Assembly (NCBI GenBank): GCA_036186865.1
Contig: AP025062.1
Location: 4,614,829-4,678,828 of the forward strand
Direction: 5' to 3'
Length of the DNA: 64,000 bases
DNA from: Eustoma russellianum
Lineage: Eukaryota; Streptophyta; Magnoliopsida; Gentianales; Gentianaceae
Shown: positions 20,523 through 31,278 of the stretch, one piece after another
Position numbering within the stretch: the stretch's first letter is position 1
How the letters are laid out: every line of letters starts with the position of its first letter
Notes under the pieces: model-generated
What the model was told of the DNA's origin: nothing
Seen by the model: the letters and a program-made list of their open reading frames with translations, nothing else
Database searches by the model: none
Translations under genes and position numbers: made by a program

Positions 20523-23500
20523 GTCCTTAATAGTTCTTCAAGCCTTCTTTTCCATCAAATGACATTCTTCTTAGTCAATATTTTACAATGATTGAAGAAA
20601 TGGTGGGAATCCATATATCATATGTATCTTGCTTCGCAAAATATGGTAAGGTGCGATTATAAGATTAGCCATATTTAATAAATTTTCAACTATATCATCC
20701 TAACGCTACTTAGATATGTAAGAAACGTTATATCTGAACCACATACAATCTTATATTTACCAAAACCTACGGATCCTTATATGTGAATTAAAAGAAAAGA
20801 CAATTAATATCAAATTATCAGATACTTTTCAGATGATTTTTGAAGGGTAAAATGCTTGAATACATCATAGTATCGTCCAATAAATGCCAGGGGAGTTCAA
20901 TTAGCTTTTCAGACTTGGATCAACATTAACAAGAAATTTGGTCCATTCAAATCAATCTCAAGACACTATATCAATGTAATGCTCTTATGATATTCCAAGC
21001 CTAACTAAACATCACACGAGCAAAAATCATCTGATCACACGATAGACACCATGCATTTCTCTATAGTTTGTATGTGTTGAATGTATGAATCTCCTAAGAC
21101 CATCCTTACTAATCCTGGAAATCCTAGTTAGACAACTTTTTGCTGTGTAGATGAAAGTATTAAATCTACTGTTACTGTTTGTAGCATCATAATAACATAA
21201 ACACTCACGTAAAACGAGATTAGGAACTTCAGCAAATGGCGAGAAAGAACAACTGATGAACAAAAAAAATTAAACTAAATGGGTTACATCATGCAATTAC
21301 AAAACTAATGGCAGTAATAAAACAAAAAAAGTTCAGGATAACTAAGTGGCTTGTTTTCAAAAGCATATAAAATAGAATATCTAGCAATCTTATATGATTA
21401 CTACCAACAGGTTCAACTACGATATTTCAAAAGCATGTTCGAGTACAAAATCCGTCCAAGGCATCACACAGATAATAAAACTGCCAATGAATGTCCATGT
21501 TCAAGATTATCATGCGTACAAGCAAAAACAAAATGAAGAGAACTTAAGCAATATCTTGTTCCAAAAGATTATAACCCCAAATCTAGCATGGAGGAAAATA
21601 TACATGATAAAACTCTTTTTTCCATCGATAGCAATGGGATTCATGCATTCACATGTATCTGCATATACATGTGTATGTGTTGTCATATTTATATATGTAT
21701 ATGTACATAAACACAAACATAAAAATATGTGTTTATAGGTGTGTTATGTACACATAGGTGCGTTATATACCCCAGGGGTGCCAGGGGTCATGCCAGAAAG
21801 ATGTGGATTGACCATTACCTAGGATCTTTGAAACACACTGGGTGAACAAATCTAATTATAACACACATGAATGTGGTTGTTCAAGTTAATGATACCAAAA
21901 CTGCTTATTTCTGAATTCTTAAAATTAAGAATCTAGTAGACTTGGAAAGCAATCAGACGGACATGGACTAATTCCCTTAAAATCAATTCACCCATGAACT
22001 TCCAACCTGAATGCCTAAACTGAACCAACTTACTTGGCTCCAAATCAGCCAAAAAACTGATACTCCAGGCTTGCCTTTGGCTCATCTCAGTCAAATTTCC
22101 TCCCGATTCAAAATCTCGCAAACTCGTTAAGTATTTGATACCTTCACAAAAGTCCTTCCTAGAAAGGTATGAAACCCGAATTGAAAAGCAAAACCCTTCA
22201 AGAAATAAAATCAGACTCTACAGGAAAATTTAGGGAAGGGAAAAGTGATTTGAGGTCATAGTCAGATAACACAGTTAAAGAAACCAGGGACGAGATCAAG
22301 GCAAAAGGCTGAAGGTGCTGAGGAAAAGACACAGCGAGTGAGTAAATTGTGCATGAATAGCACTGCTGGTTGTTAAGTCCTTCCTGTCAACTTCGGGAAC
22401 TACAGAGGATATGATCAAGGAGAGAGAAATATCCAAAAGCTTATGGAAGTAAAAATTGTGAACTGTATAGATTACTCTTCACTCTAACAGAAAAAACTTC
22501 AGGCGAGAAGGTAATTTAGCATGGTAATAAAGTAGGAAGTCACCCCATTTTCTGAAAAACTTAACAGAAATGAACCAATGTGAAGCTATATTAGGAGATA
22601 ATGTGTAAATAAAGCATATATCTGGGAAACTTACACACGAAGATAAAGGCATGGCTTCGACCGTTACTTCAAAATCCTCAAGCAGCACATCCAGGTGTCT
22701 CAAGGTTTCAGTATTTTACTCGCCTTAGCTCCTATAATAACAGTTGTACCTTATAGGCCTTTGCATCAGATTCCACAACAAATACACATAAAAGGAACAA
22801 AAATTACTGTATATGCACCCAAATTTTCATGTAATCAAACATTATAATAACAGGTGAATGTCAATTTCACATGAGAATATTCACTAACTGGACTGGCTCA
22901 TTTCTACTATGATGAGAAGAAAGAGAAAATTAAAAAGAGAATAGAAACTAAATCTACTAAGATAAAATGAAACTGGAGAAATGTATGTAAAAGGAAATTA
23001 GCAACAGAAACAATATAGATCAAGGGAAAAGGAGGAAGACAGAAATTACTTGCAATGTATCTCCCCAATTAAATACCACCTGTATAATCTCCCAACCAAC
23101 AATGAAATTAGCATTTCATGACAAGTGCAAAATGGAGTCTTCTTCTACAGTAATAAAAGCTCCTCTTGTGAAAGGTTATGACCATTTTATTTATCACTAA
23201 TTCAAAAAATCTATCTTCCAAACACAAAGCCAAATTCAAACTTTTATCCCCTTAAAACTTCATATGCAGTTCTTTTTCTCTCTTACATTTACACAAAACA
23301 TAAGAACACGATTGTGCAAATGAGAATTTGATCAATGCATACCAACTGATCCATATTGAGGACGAGTTTAAAAGGTGAATAATATAATGCATCTTTTTCA
23401 TCATTGATTGATTTTTTTACAAGCCCAATGATTATTCAAATCATGGTAAGGTTCAAATTCAGTTAGAGTCGAAATAACTCGATCAATACATACAATCACA

Positions 23501-23811
23501 TTTATAATCACCTTGTGGATGGAACCTAACTGTTCCACAAGTATTCTACCGGTAGACCGTGAATAATAACATAGATGGTGTGATAAGTACTGAACTTTAT
23601 TAGAATTATTTCTTCAACAATTTTATCCAGGGGGGGGGGGGGGGGGGGGGAGGATGGTGCCATATAGTTTCAGTATGGTACTGCCAGTGGGGAAAAGGAC
23701 GGGACATAAAATCGTTTTATTACCAGTTACTTGCCCCCAGTATGGCAACTTGCTAAGCTAAATAAGCTAGTAGAAGTACATCACTTCGTAATCACTGCCA
23801 GTATAACTCAC
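20523..23811. other. Non-coding stretch; microsatellite-like tracts and a G21 run
   Basis: No gene recognised. One minus-strand segment near 22630-22700 (LRHLDVLLEDFEVTVEAM) looks like it could be an exon but I cannot assign it. A run of 21 G occupies 23630-23650. A tract of alternating purine and pyrimidine with ATAC/ATGT motifs lies near 21640-21760. Confidence 0.4.
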
Positions 23812-25060
23812 CTTTAGTGCTCAAGCTTTTCATGTCCTGCTGCTTGAAATAGAAGCTTCGGTGATCAAGTGATTTGTGGTGGTTTTTAGCATATATTTCT
23901 GCCCACTCCTCTTGTTTCTGTTTCAAGCGAGTCAGTATCACCGGCAGAGCAAGAGATGCATTTCTCCGCAACACATCCATCACACATCTAGGCCACGTTC
24001 ACCATACAAGCGTTCGATGCACCTAAGATCGAGATCTACAAGAGAACAAAAGAGAGACGAACTATGTAAAGCTGTATACATCGATGGACATTCATCAACT
24101 TGTTATACCTGTGAAATGGTCTTCGAAACAAATTGTACTGCTATCATTATTGGTTTTCTGTAATAGTTCTTCAACACGCCTACTTGTCGCATTGACTGCT
24201 TCTAACAACATATCCAATTCAAACTGGCACCAGAAAGAATATAGTTCAGGACATTATTTTCTTTTTCTTTTATATGAATAAAAAAAATTACTAAAGTGGA
24301 TCCAGATGGAACTACAGAAAAGGGAGACAGAGGATTTGCTCAAAAGGGAACTGGATACGTCAAAACAATAGCATCGAGTTATGAAATAGGAGGAAGTCAT
24401 CAAGAAAAGTTAAACAAATGCGTCCCAGTGACAGGAAAGAAAGAAAAATATGATAGCTTACTCCACAAGATATCAAACATAAGAATAGAAGTGGAAGGAT
24501 TATGACACAATATGAAACATGAGAATAGAAGTGGAAGGATTACAATGAGAATCGAAGTGCAAGATTCCAACCTGTCATCTTCGCATCGAAACAAGCTTTC
24601 CTCATACCGATTTCTACGCATATGTTTGAAAGAGTAATCTTCACTCCCAGAAGTGACAGATACCCAATGATCATTTAGAACTTCATAACCCGTCTTTGTT
24701 CTCTGACTGGCCAAAAGGAATTGGGTACTGCACCAGGTGAAAACCCTTACCTCAGAGTAAAAACATTTTATTGCCGATTAAAAGGACTGAAAATTTAACA
24801 AAAGTACTCACATTCTTTGGCAGGAGGTGATAGCTTGGAGTGCAGATCTCACAAACGGAGAGATCAAGTTCCTGAATGGGTTTTGTCCAATACTTGCACG
24901 AGTTTGAAGACATCCTCTGTCCTACAGCATCTCTGCTGGCTAAACCAAAGTCCTTGGTCGTATCTGTCCTTCTCTCAGACATCGCAATCTTTATCTCTGG
25001 CTTCCATTTCAAATTGTCCATCTCTGTATTTATCATCTACCTTTGCAAGTGTGGAAATGT
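23812..25060 (-). pseudogene. Broken SIN3-like corepressor gene fragment (four exons)
   Basis: Minus-strand exons match plant SIN3-like (SNL) proteins, which are scaffold subunits of histone deacetylase corepressor complexes, in the right order. Exon a (about 24812-25060) contains KPIQELDLSVCEICTPSYHL. Exon b (24572-24727) contains VLNDHWVSVTSGSEDYSFKH and EESLFRCEDD. Exon c (24109-24223) contains FELDMLLEAVN, RRVEELLQK and FEDHFT. Exon d (23812-24035) contains RCIERLYGERGLDV, MDVLRRNASLALPVILTRLK and SLDHRSFYFKQQD. GT-AG borders survive for most exons. Defects: one extra T in exon b before ASQRT, two extra bases near 23982, an in-frame loss of about 33 bases after QEEWA at a repeated tgggc, and a phase mismatch between b and c. 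No N-terminal PAH domains or later exons are visible. I am confident of the family and of its being broken. Confidence 0.8.
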
Positions 25061-25856
25061 CTCTCTTGATCCATAAAGATGCTGCCAGATTATTGAGTAC
25101 TTAGCCAACCAAAAGAAAATAAACAATTTGAGGAATCGGGTTTCTTTCCCTCTGAAAGTGCAATGTACCTTGTACAACATTTACCATAATGCACCTTGCA
25201 ACACGTTAAACATCTGAAATCCACATTTTTATTCGTAGAACATTTCCGTGCAACAATAAGAGTCAAAAAAGGGTAACCCTGAAATTTGGAGAATTGATGA
25301 TTGCGTGTGTAAAGTATAGTATCTGAAGACGTTGTACCTATTTTTATTCACATATAAACAAAAAGCTAATATAGCAGTGGACATATCATGAAACATAAAG
25401 TAAGAAACATTTCCATCCAAAGGTAAAGGAGGACAACCATGTGGCAGAGATTCTTCTGGACAAAATGCAGAAGTACAAGTTGGTAAAATCTCACCTGATA
25501 TCGTTGCAACAACATTAGGGAATGCCAAGCTTACCAAGGCGAGTTTTCAAATTGTCGAATTCTTCACAGATGTCTGGATAATCTTTTAATACATCAAAAA
25601 CCTGTAAGAATTTCAATTCATGATCGTGTGAGCAAAAGCATGCAAATAAGCCAATGAATTAGAGTCCAAAACTTCAATGTCACCGAAAAATTCATACAAG
25701 ACCTAGCTAACTTCATAGGTGAAAAACTCCAGCTATATAGAATGTGGACTTCTCTTTTTCTCCTCCCAATGATTTGGCAAGGACCCAAACAAAACTGATC
25801 TTAAGCGTCTAGAGTATTATAATTACAACAGGACATGAATGTATATGAGGAACTTG
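25061..25856. other. Mostly non-coding; one exon-like segment
   Basis: Minus-strand 25530-25602 has a plausible acceptor (ttcttacag), an open segment VFDVLKDYPDICEEFDNLKT and a donor (gtaagc). It may be a further exon of the neighbouring broken gene or of another one. I cannot identify it. Nothing else was seen. Confidence 0.3.
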
Positions 25857-25976
25857 ACTAGATATCTTAAGAACATTATGCCTAATCTGTTTTTGAACAT
25901 TGATCCATCATGTATCACTTGTAAATCTGTGAATTAGCCAAGCAGACTAGAGCGGTTTATCCTGCAAAGCTGTATG
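25857..25976 (+). pseudogene. Copy of copia gag-pre-integrase fragment
   Basis: About 115 bases (from tagatatcttaagaa to gagcggtttatcctg) are nearly identical to 14236-14345 in copia element 1, including the MPNLFLNIDPSCITC coding stretch, with a one-base loss that shifts the frame at tcacttgtaaatc. It stops where the palindromic repeat begins at about 25978. Confidence 0.8.
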
Positions 25977-25977
25977 T

Positions 25978-28511
25978 TCAGACCAAAAAAGAGCATACTC
26001 TTTTGCTTTGACCTACCATGTTGGTATTGGACACTCTCATCATATCAACATTCTTCGTCATATCGACCTTCTTTTACTTCTCTCCTTGTTTTGCATCAAC
26101 ATATCAACCTTCTTCACTAGGATATCAACCTTCTTCATCAGGATATCAACCTTTTCGTCTATTCTCTCATTACAGGCGTTACATACATCCATTTTTGTCG
26201 TCATTATTGCGCTCCAGCAATGGTTACTCCATATTACCCACAGAGATCACCAAGCCAGAAGAAAATTAGCCCTTCAGTCGGCCATGATTTGTTAGCCGAT
26301 TTGATCATAGGGTCAACTTTCTTATACATGTTTCCGATGGAATAATGTCAATAAAAAACATGGCAATAGAAATTGTTAATAAAAGACATGTCAATATAAA
26401 ATGTTAATGAAAACACCTTACCAGGAGCTTTTGGAATTCCGAAGATTTAACTAGTTCCTTCATGTTTTCCTTCAACTCATTGCTGTTTACACTCCCACAT
26501 GGAGATGGACCTGAGGATAGAACCATCATAGATGATGCTCTTGTTAAAATCAATCCTTGGTGAAAACAAAAAGAAAAGGAGAATCAAAATTAAAGAAAGA
26601 CGTGCTTTTCCTATAGGCAAGAAATGCATGTCTTTCTCTGATTATGATTCCTGTTTTCTTTTTTGTTTTCATCAAGGATTGATTTTAACAAGAGCATCAT
26701 CTATGGTAGTTCTACCCCCAGATCCATTTCCATGTGGGGCGTAAACGGCAAGGACTTGAAGGAAAGCATAAAGGAACTATCTAAATCTTTGGAGTTCCAA
26801 AAGCTCTTGGTAAGGTTGTGTTTTCATTAACATTTTCTATTGATATCTCTTTTATTAGCAGTTTCTATCAACATGCTTTTTATTAATATTATTTCATCGA
26901 CATGACATGTATAAAAAAGTTGACCATATGATGAAATCGTTTAACAAATCATGGCCAACTGAATGAGCTAATTTTCTTCTGATTTGGAGATCTCTGTGGG
27001 TAATATGGAGTAACCATCGCCGGAGAGCAAAAATGACGACACAAATGGATGCCTGTAACAAATGTAATGAGATAATAGACGAAAAGGTTGATATCCTAAC
27101 GAAAAATGTTGATATCCTAGTGAAGAAGGTTGATATGTTGATGGCATAACAAGGAGAGGAGGAAAAGAAGGTTGATATGATGCTTAAAAAGATCGATATG
27201 ATGAGAAGGTCCAATACCAAGGAGGTAGGTTAAGGTGACAAAGCAAAAGATTATGGTCCTTTTTGCTCTGAACAAGTTAGGCCACCAGTGTACATTGAGA
27301 GAGGAGGTAGGCATGTTTACAATAGTTACAACATTCCTAAACGAGCACCTGACACGTACAACTACCTAATCCCACCACTTATACATGAAAGCTTCCAACT
27401 TAATTTGAAATATTCTTACACCTTTTCCAACTTTTATCTCGATAGTTTGCAACTTGATTTTAAAAAACTTCATGGCTTATGTAAAAAATCTCAATTTTGT
27501 AACTTGCAATTGGATTGTACAATAAGCCAAGGGGAGAAGGTTGGCTATTCCATATCATCCTAATTCACCTCAATTGAGACACAATACAGTTGCAAGTTAC
27601 AAAATTGGGATCTTCTACATAAGCCATGAAGATTTTTCAAATCAAGTTGCAAGCTTTCAAGATAAAAGTTGAAAAACAGATAAGAATTTTACAAATCAAG
27701 TTGGAAGCTTTTAAGTAGATCTTCTTAAGCATCATATCGATCTTTTTAAGCATCATATCAACCTTCGTTTCTCATACATTTTTGCGCTCCAACAATGGTT
27801 ACTCCATATTACTCACAGAGATCCCCAAACCAGAAGAAAATTAGCCCCTTCAGTCGGCCATGATTTGTTAGCTAATTTGATCATAGGGTCAACTTTCTTA
27901 TACATGTCCAACCGATGGAATAATGTTATAAAAAACATGTCAATAGAAACTGTTAATAAAAGACATGTCAATAGAAAATGTTAAAGAAAACACAACTTTA
28001 CCAGGAGCTTTTCGAATTCCGAAGATTTAACTAATTTCTTCATGATCTCCTTAAACTCCTTGTCGTTTACACTCCCACATGGAGATGGACCTGAGGGCAG
28101 AACCAACATAGAAGATGATCTTATTAAAATCAATCCTTGGTGAAAACAAAAAAAAAGGGAAATCAAAATTAAAGAAAGACAATATTTTCCCCATAAACAA
28201 GAAACTCATGTCTCTCTTTGATTTTGATTCCCCTTTTCTTTTCACCAAAGATTGATTTTAACATGAGCATCCTCTATAGTGGTTCTACCCTCAGATCCAT
28301 TTCATGTGGGGTGTAAACGGCAAGGAGTTGAAGGAAAGCATGAAGGAACTAGCTAAATCTTTGGAGTTCAAAAAGCTCCAAGTAAGGTTGTGTTTTCATT
28401 AACATTTTCTATTGACATCTATTTTATTAACAGTTTCTATTGAAATGCTTTTTATTAATAATATTCCATCGACATGACATGTATAAGAACGTTGACCCTA
28501 TGATGAAATCA
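25978..28511. mobile_element. Cluster of palindromic repeat arms, copy 3
   Basis: Arms alternate in orientation: minus (about 25978-26620), plus (about 26620-27540), minus (about 27560-28200, missing part of the heptad segment) and plus again (about 28200-28511). The plus-strand arm contains the family ORF with a stop after VDMLMA and another after EVG. A junction near 27545-27590, with a shortened version of the copy 2 centre, shows head-to-head organisation. It ends where copia element 2 begins. Confidence 0.65.
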
Positions 28512-28855
28512 TGTTGGAGTTATTTCGGTACACCATTTGAGGCATGATGTCCGGTTGGGTGTAATGACACCAACCGTTTTTTGCTCAAGAGATTTTAGGC
28601 ATGTGTCAATTGTAAATTAGTCATTATTGTAATTACATGATTAAAGGAAGACTAACATAATTGTAGGGAGTCAATTAGGAAGAGTTAATGAGGGGATTTT
28701 CGGTTTTGACTAGCTAGAATTATAGCTTTTATTACACATCCCTTGATTTATGGGATTGATAGATATCTTGATGTATAAAACTCTTGTAATAGTTTTAAAA
28801 AAGATCAAGAAGGAAATATACATTCTTTCCTTTCATACCTGCTGGCCGAATTTCA
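28512..28855 (+). repeat. 5' LTR of copia element 2
   Basis: Begins with TG (tgttggagttatttcgg) and ends with CA directly before the primer site. A TATA-like tgtataaaac lies near 28771. No second LTR in the window. Confidence 0.8.
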
Positions 28856-28868
28856 TGGTATCAGAGCC
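28856..28868 (+). promoter_or_regulatory. tRNA-Met primer binding site of copia element 2
   Basis: tggtatcagagcc, complementary to the 3' end of initiator methionine tRNA, immediately after the LTR. Confidence 0.9.
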
Positions 28869-28924
28869 AAAGCAGTAAACACTCGAAACACCCAAAATTC
28901 TCCTCATCCACATCCACATCCGAG

Positions 28925-29767
28925 ATGAGCACCCAAGCCTCCTCCTCTTCATCCACCGCCGGTACGGCGGCAACCAATCCCTCCGACCAAAGTCTTCAAC
29001 AAACCCTAAATGAGAGCTCTTCTCTTCAAATTACCAATCACAGACTAAATGGAAAGAACTTCTTGTTATGGTCCCAGTCAGTCCTGATGGTCCTTCGTGG
29101 TAAGGGAAAGTTGGCCTTCATTTCCGGCCAAGCAAAAAAGCCAGATAGCACCGACCCAAACTACCCGGCTTGGGAGCTCAATAATTCTTTGATTATGTCA
29201 TGGCTTATCAATTCCATGGAGCCACACATCAGTCGTACCTATCTTTTCTTGCGATCTGCTAAAGCTATTTGGGATGCTGTCCACGAACATTACTCAGACC
29301 TTGAAAATGCCTCTCAAGTATTTGAAATAAAAAATAGACTTAAGGAGATTCGTCAGGAAGGTATGAGCATCACTGAATATTACAACTCCTTACAGACTCT
29401 TTGGCAAGAACTTGACCTTTATTATGAGGCCGATTGGGGTGACCTTGAAGGAAATGTCAAATTCAAAGAACATTTGGAGAAAGAACGTTTGTATGAATTC
29501 TTAGCTGGTCTCAACAAGGAGTTGGATGAAGTGAAGGGTCGTATATTGGGCAGGAGGCCTCTTCCCTCACTCAGTGAAGCGTTCGCGGAAGTGCGGAGAG
29601 AAGAAAGCAGACGGCGAGTTATGCTAGGCGAAAGAAGGGAGGTGCCGTCCCTCATGGAGCGACCCGAAGATGTGTCCGCACTATTTGTCAAAGCGTCCGG
29701 ACCACGCCCCAACAATCGGCCCCGCTGCTCACACTGCAACAAACTTGGACACACTCAAGACAACTAG
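28925..29767 (+). pseudogene. Copia gag (280 codons, truncated in the zinc knuckle)
   Basis: The open frame starts MSTQASSSSS and has the copia gag hallmarks NGKNFLLWSQSVLMVLRGKG, then LIMSWLINSMEPHI, AIWDAVHEHYSD, TEYYNSLQTLWQELD and RILGRRPLPSLSEAFAEVR. It ends in CSHCNKLGHTQDN followed by TAG, one residue before the last zinc-binding cysteine. The bases just after the stop read KCWHLHGK in another frame, so an insertion of about 8 bases near 29762 broke the knuckle. Otherwise the protein is well preserved. Confidence 0.9.
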
Positions 29768-30748
29768 ACAAGTGTTGGCATTTGCATGGTAAGCCCTCCG
29801 ATCTTAAACCTAAGAAGCCTCCTCAGTCTTATGGTCGTGGTCTAACCGCTGTTGCCGAGGAGACCGCTCCATCCAACAGTAACAACCAGGTAGCTCTAAA
29901 TCATTCACAACTTGAACAACTGCTGTCTCTCCTAAGGACTCAATCCGAGATGCCACCACCGGCGAATACTACAACCCAACAAGGTATGGTTAATCTTGTG
30001 GAAACCTCACCTTGGATTTTAGACACAGGAGCCACTGATCATATGACAGGTAATGCCTCCTTATTCACAACATATGAGCCAAATGCCGAAATTTTGAAGG
30101 TTAAAGTGGCAGATGGAACTTTTGCACTTGTTTAGGGAAAGGGGTCGGTTAAGATGTCACCATCATTTGTTCTCAAATCAGTGCTTTATGTTCCAAAATT
30201 GACTTGTAATTTGATCTCTATTAGCAAGCTTACAAGGGATGTGAGTTGTATTGCTAAGTTTTCTGCCCAAACTTGTGTTTTGCAGGAGCAGGAATCGGGG
30301 AGGACGATTGGCATTGCTAGAGAAAGAAATGGACTTTATCAATTTGAGGATCCCGATCACTATCTAGACTCAAAAAACGTTGTACTTCACACTTCTACTC
30401 TCAAACAATCTGATGTACTACTACTTCACCAAAGATTGGGACATCCCAGTGCTAGTTATCTTAAACATTTATTTCCAGCAAATAATAAACAGTTGTCTTC
30501 TCTGAATTGTGATGCTTGTATTTTTGCTAAACAGGTTCGAAACGACTACCCTCCAAAAATACACGTCCCATCTGCCCCCTTTCACCTCGTGCATAGTGAT
30601 CTTTGGGGTCCATCCCGGGTAAAAAGTATTTCGGGTGCCAAATGGTTCATTACCTTCATTGATGATCATACATGTGTATGTTGGGTTTATCTCCTTAAAG
30701 ACAAAACAGAGGTAGCCACTATTGTCCAAAATTTCCAATCTATGATTG
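29768..30748 (+). pseudogene. Copia protease / integrase N-terminal part
   Basis: The frame from 29770 contains the protease site WILDTGATDHMT near residue 75 of the 117-codon piece, then an in-frame TAG at 30133-30135. It continues in the same frame with LYVPKLTCNLISISKLTRD, the gag-pre-integrase motif LLHQRLGHPS and CDACIFAKQ, and the integrase start LVHSDLWGPSRV and FIDDHT. It stops matching integrase after IVQNFQSMI, where palindromic repeat DNA takes over. Confidence 0.85.
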
Positions 30749-31278
30749 TTGTAACTATGGTAGACAGGCCTACCTCCTCTCTATGTACACTGGTGGCCTG
30801 TCTTGTCTAGACCAAAAAGGAGCATACTCGTTTGCTTTGTCACCTTGACCTACAATGTTGGTATTGGACCCTCTCATCATATCAACGTTTTTTTTCCTTC
30901 TCTCCTTATTTTGCCATCAACATCTTCTTCACTAACATATCAACCTTTTTCATCATGATATCAATTCCATTCTCTCATTACATGCATTCTCTCTTTATTA
31001 CAAACAGTGATCCCCAAGTAAGGAGAAAATTAGGCCCTTCAGTCGGCCATTATTTGTTAGCCGATTTGATCATAGGGTCAGCTTTCTTATACATGTACAG
31101 CCAGTGGAAAAAAGGTTGATATCCTAACGAAGAAAGTTGATATCCTAGTGAAGGAGAGGAGGAAAAGAAGATTGATATGATCCTTAAGAAGATTGATATG
31201 ATGAGAGGATCCAATACCAATGTGGTAGGTCAAAGTGACAAAGCAAAAGATTATGCTCTTTTTTGGTCTGGACACATC
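30748..31278. mobile_element. Palindromic repeat arms, copy 4 (diverged)
   Basis: It begins with a minus-oriented arm (gttgtaactatggtagacag, the reverse complement of the ORF 3' end), runs to about 31110, then switches to a plus-oriented arm with the heptad segment shortened. It is more diverged than the tandem array that follows. Confidence 0.6.

Larger units (their letters stand above)
28512..30748 (+). mobile_element. Copia element 2, 5' half only
   Basis: A 344-bp LTR (28512-28855, TGTTGGAG ... ATTTCA) is followed at once by the primer site tggtatcagagcc (28856). gag, protease, gag-pre-integrase and the first part of integrase follow in order. At about 30748 the integrase frame stops in the palindromic repeat sequence; RT, RNase H and the 3' LTR are missing. 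Confidence 0.85.
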
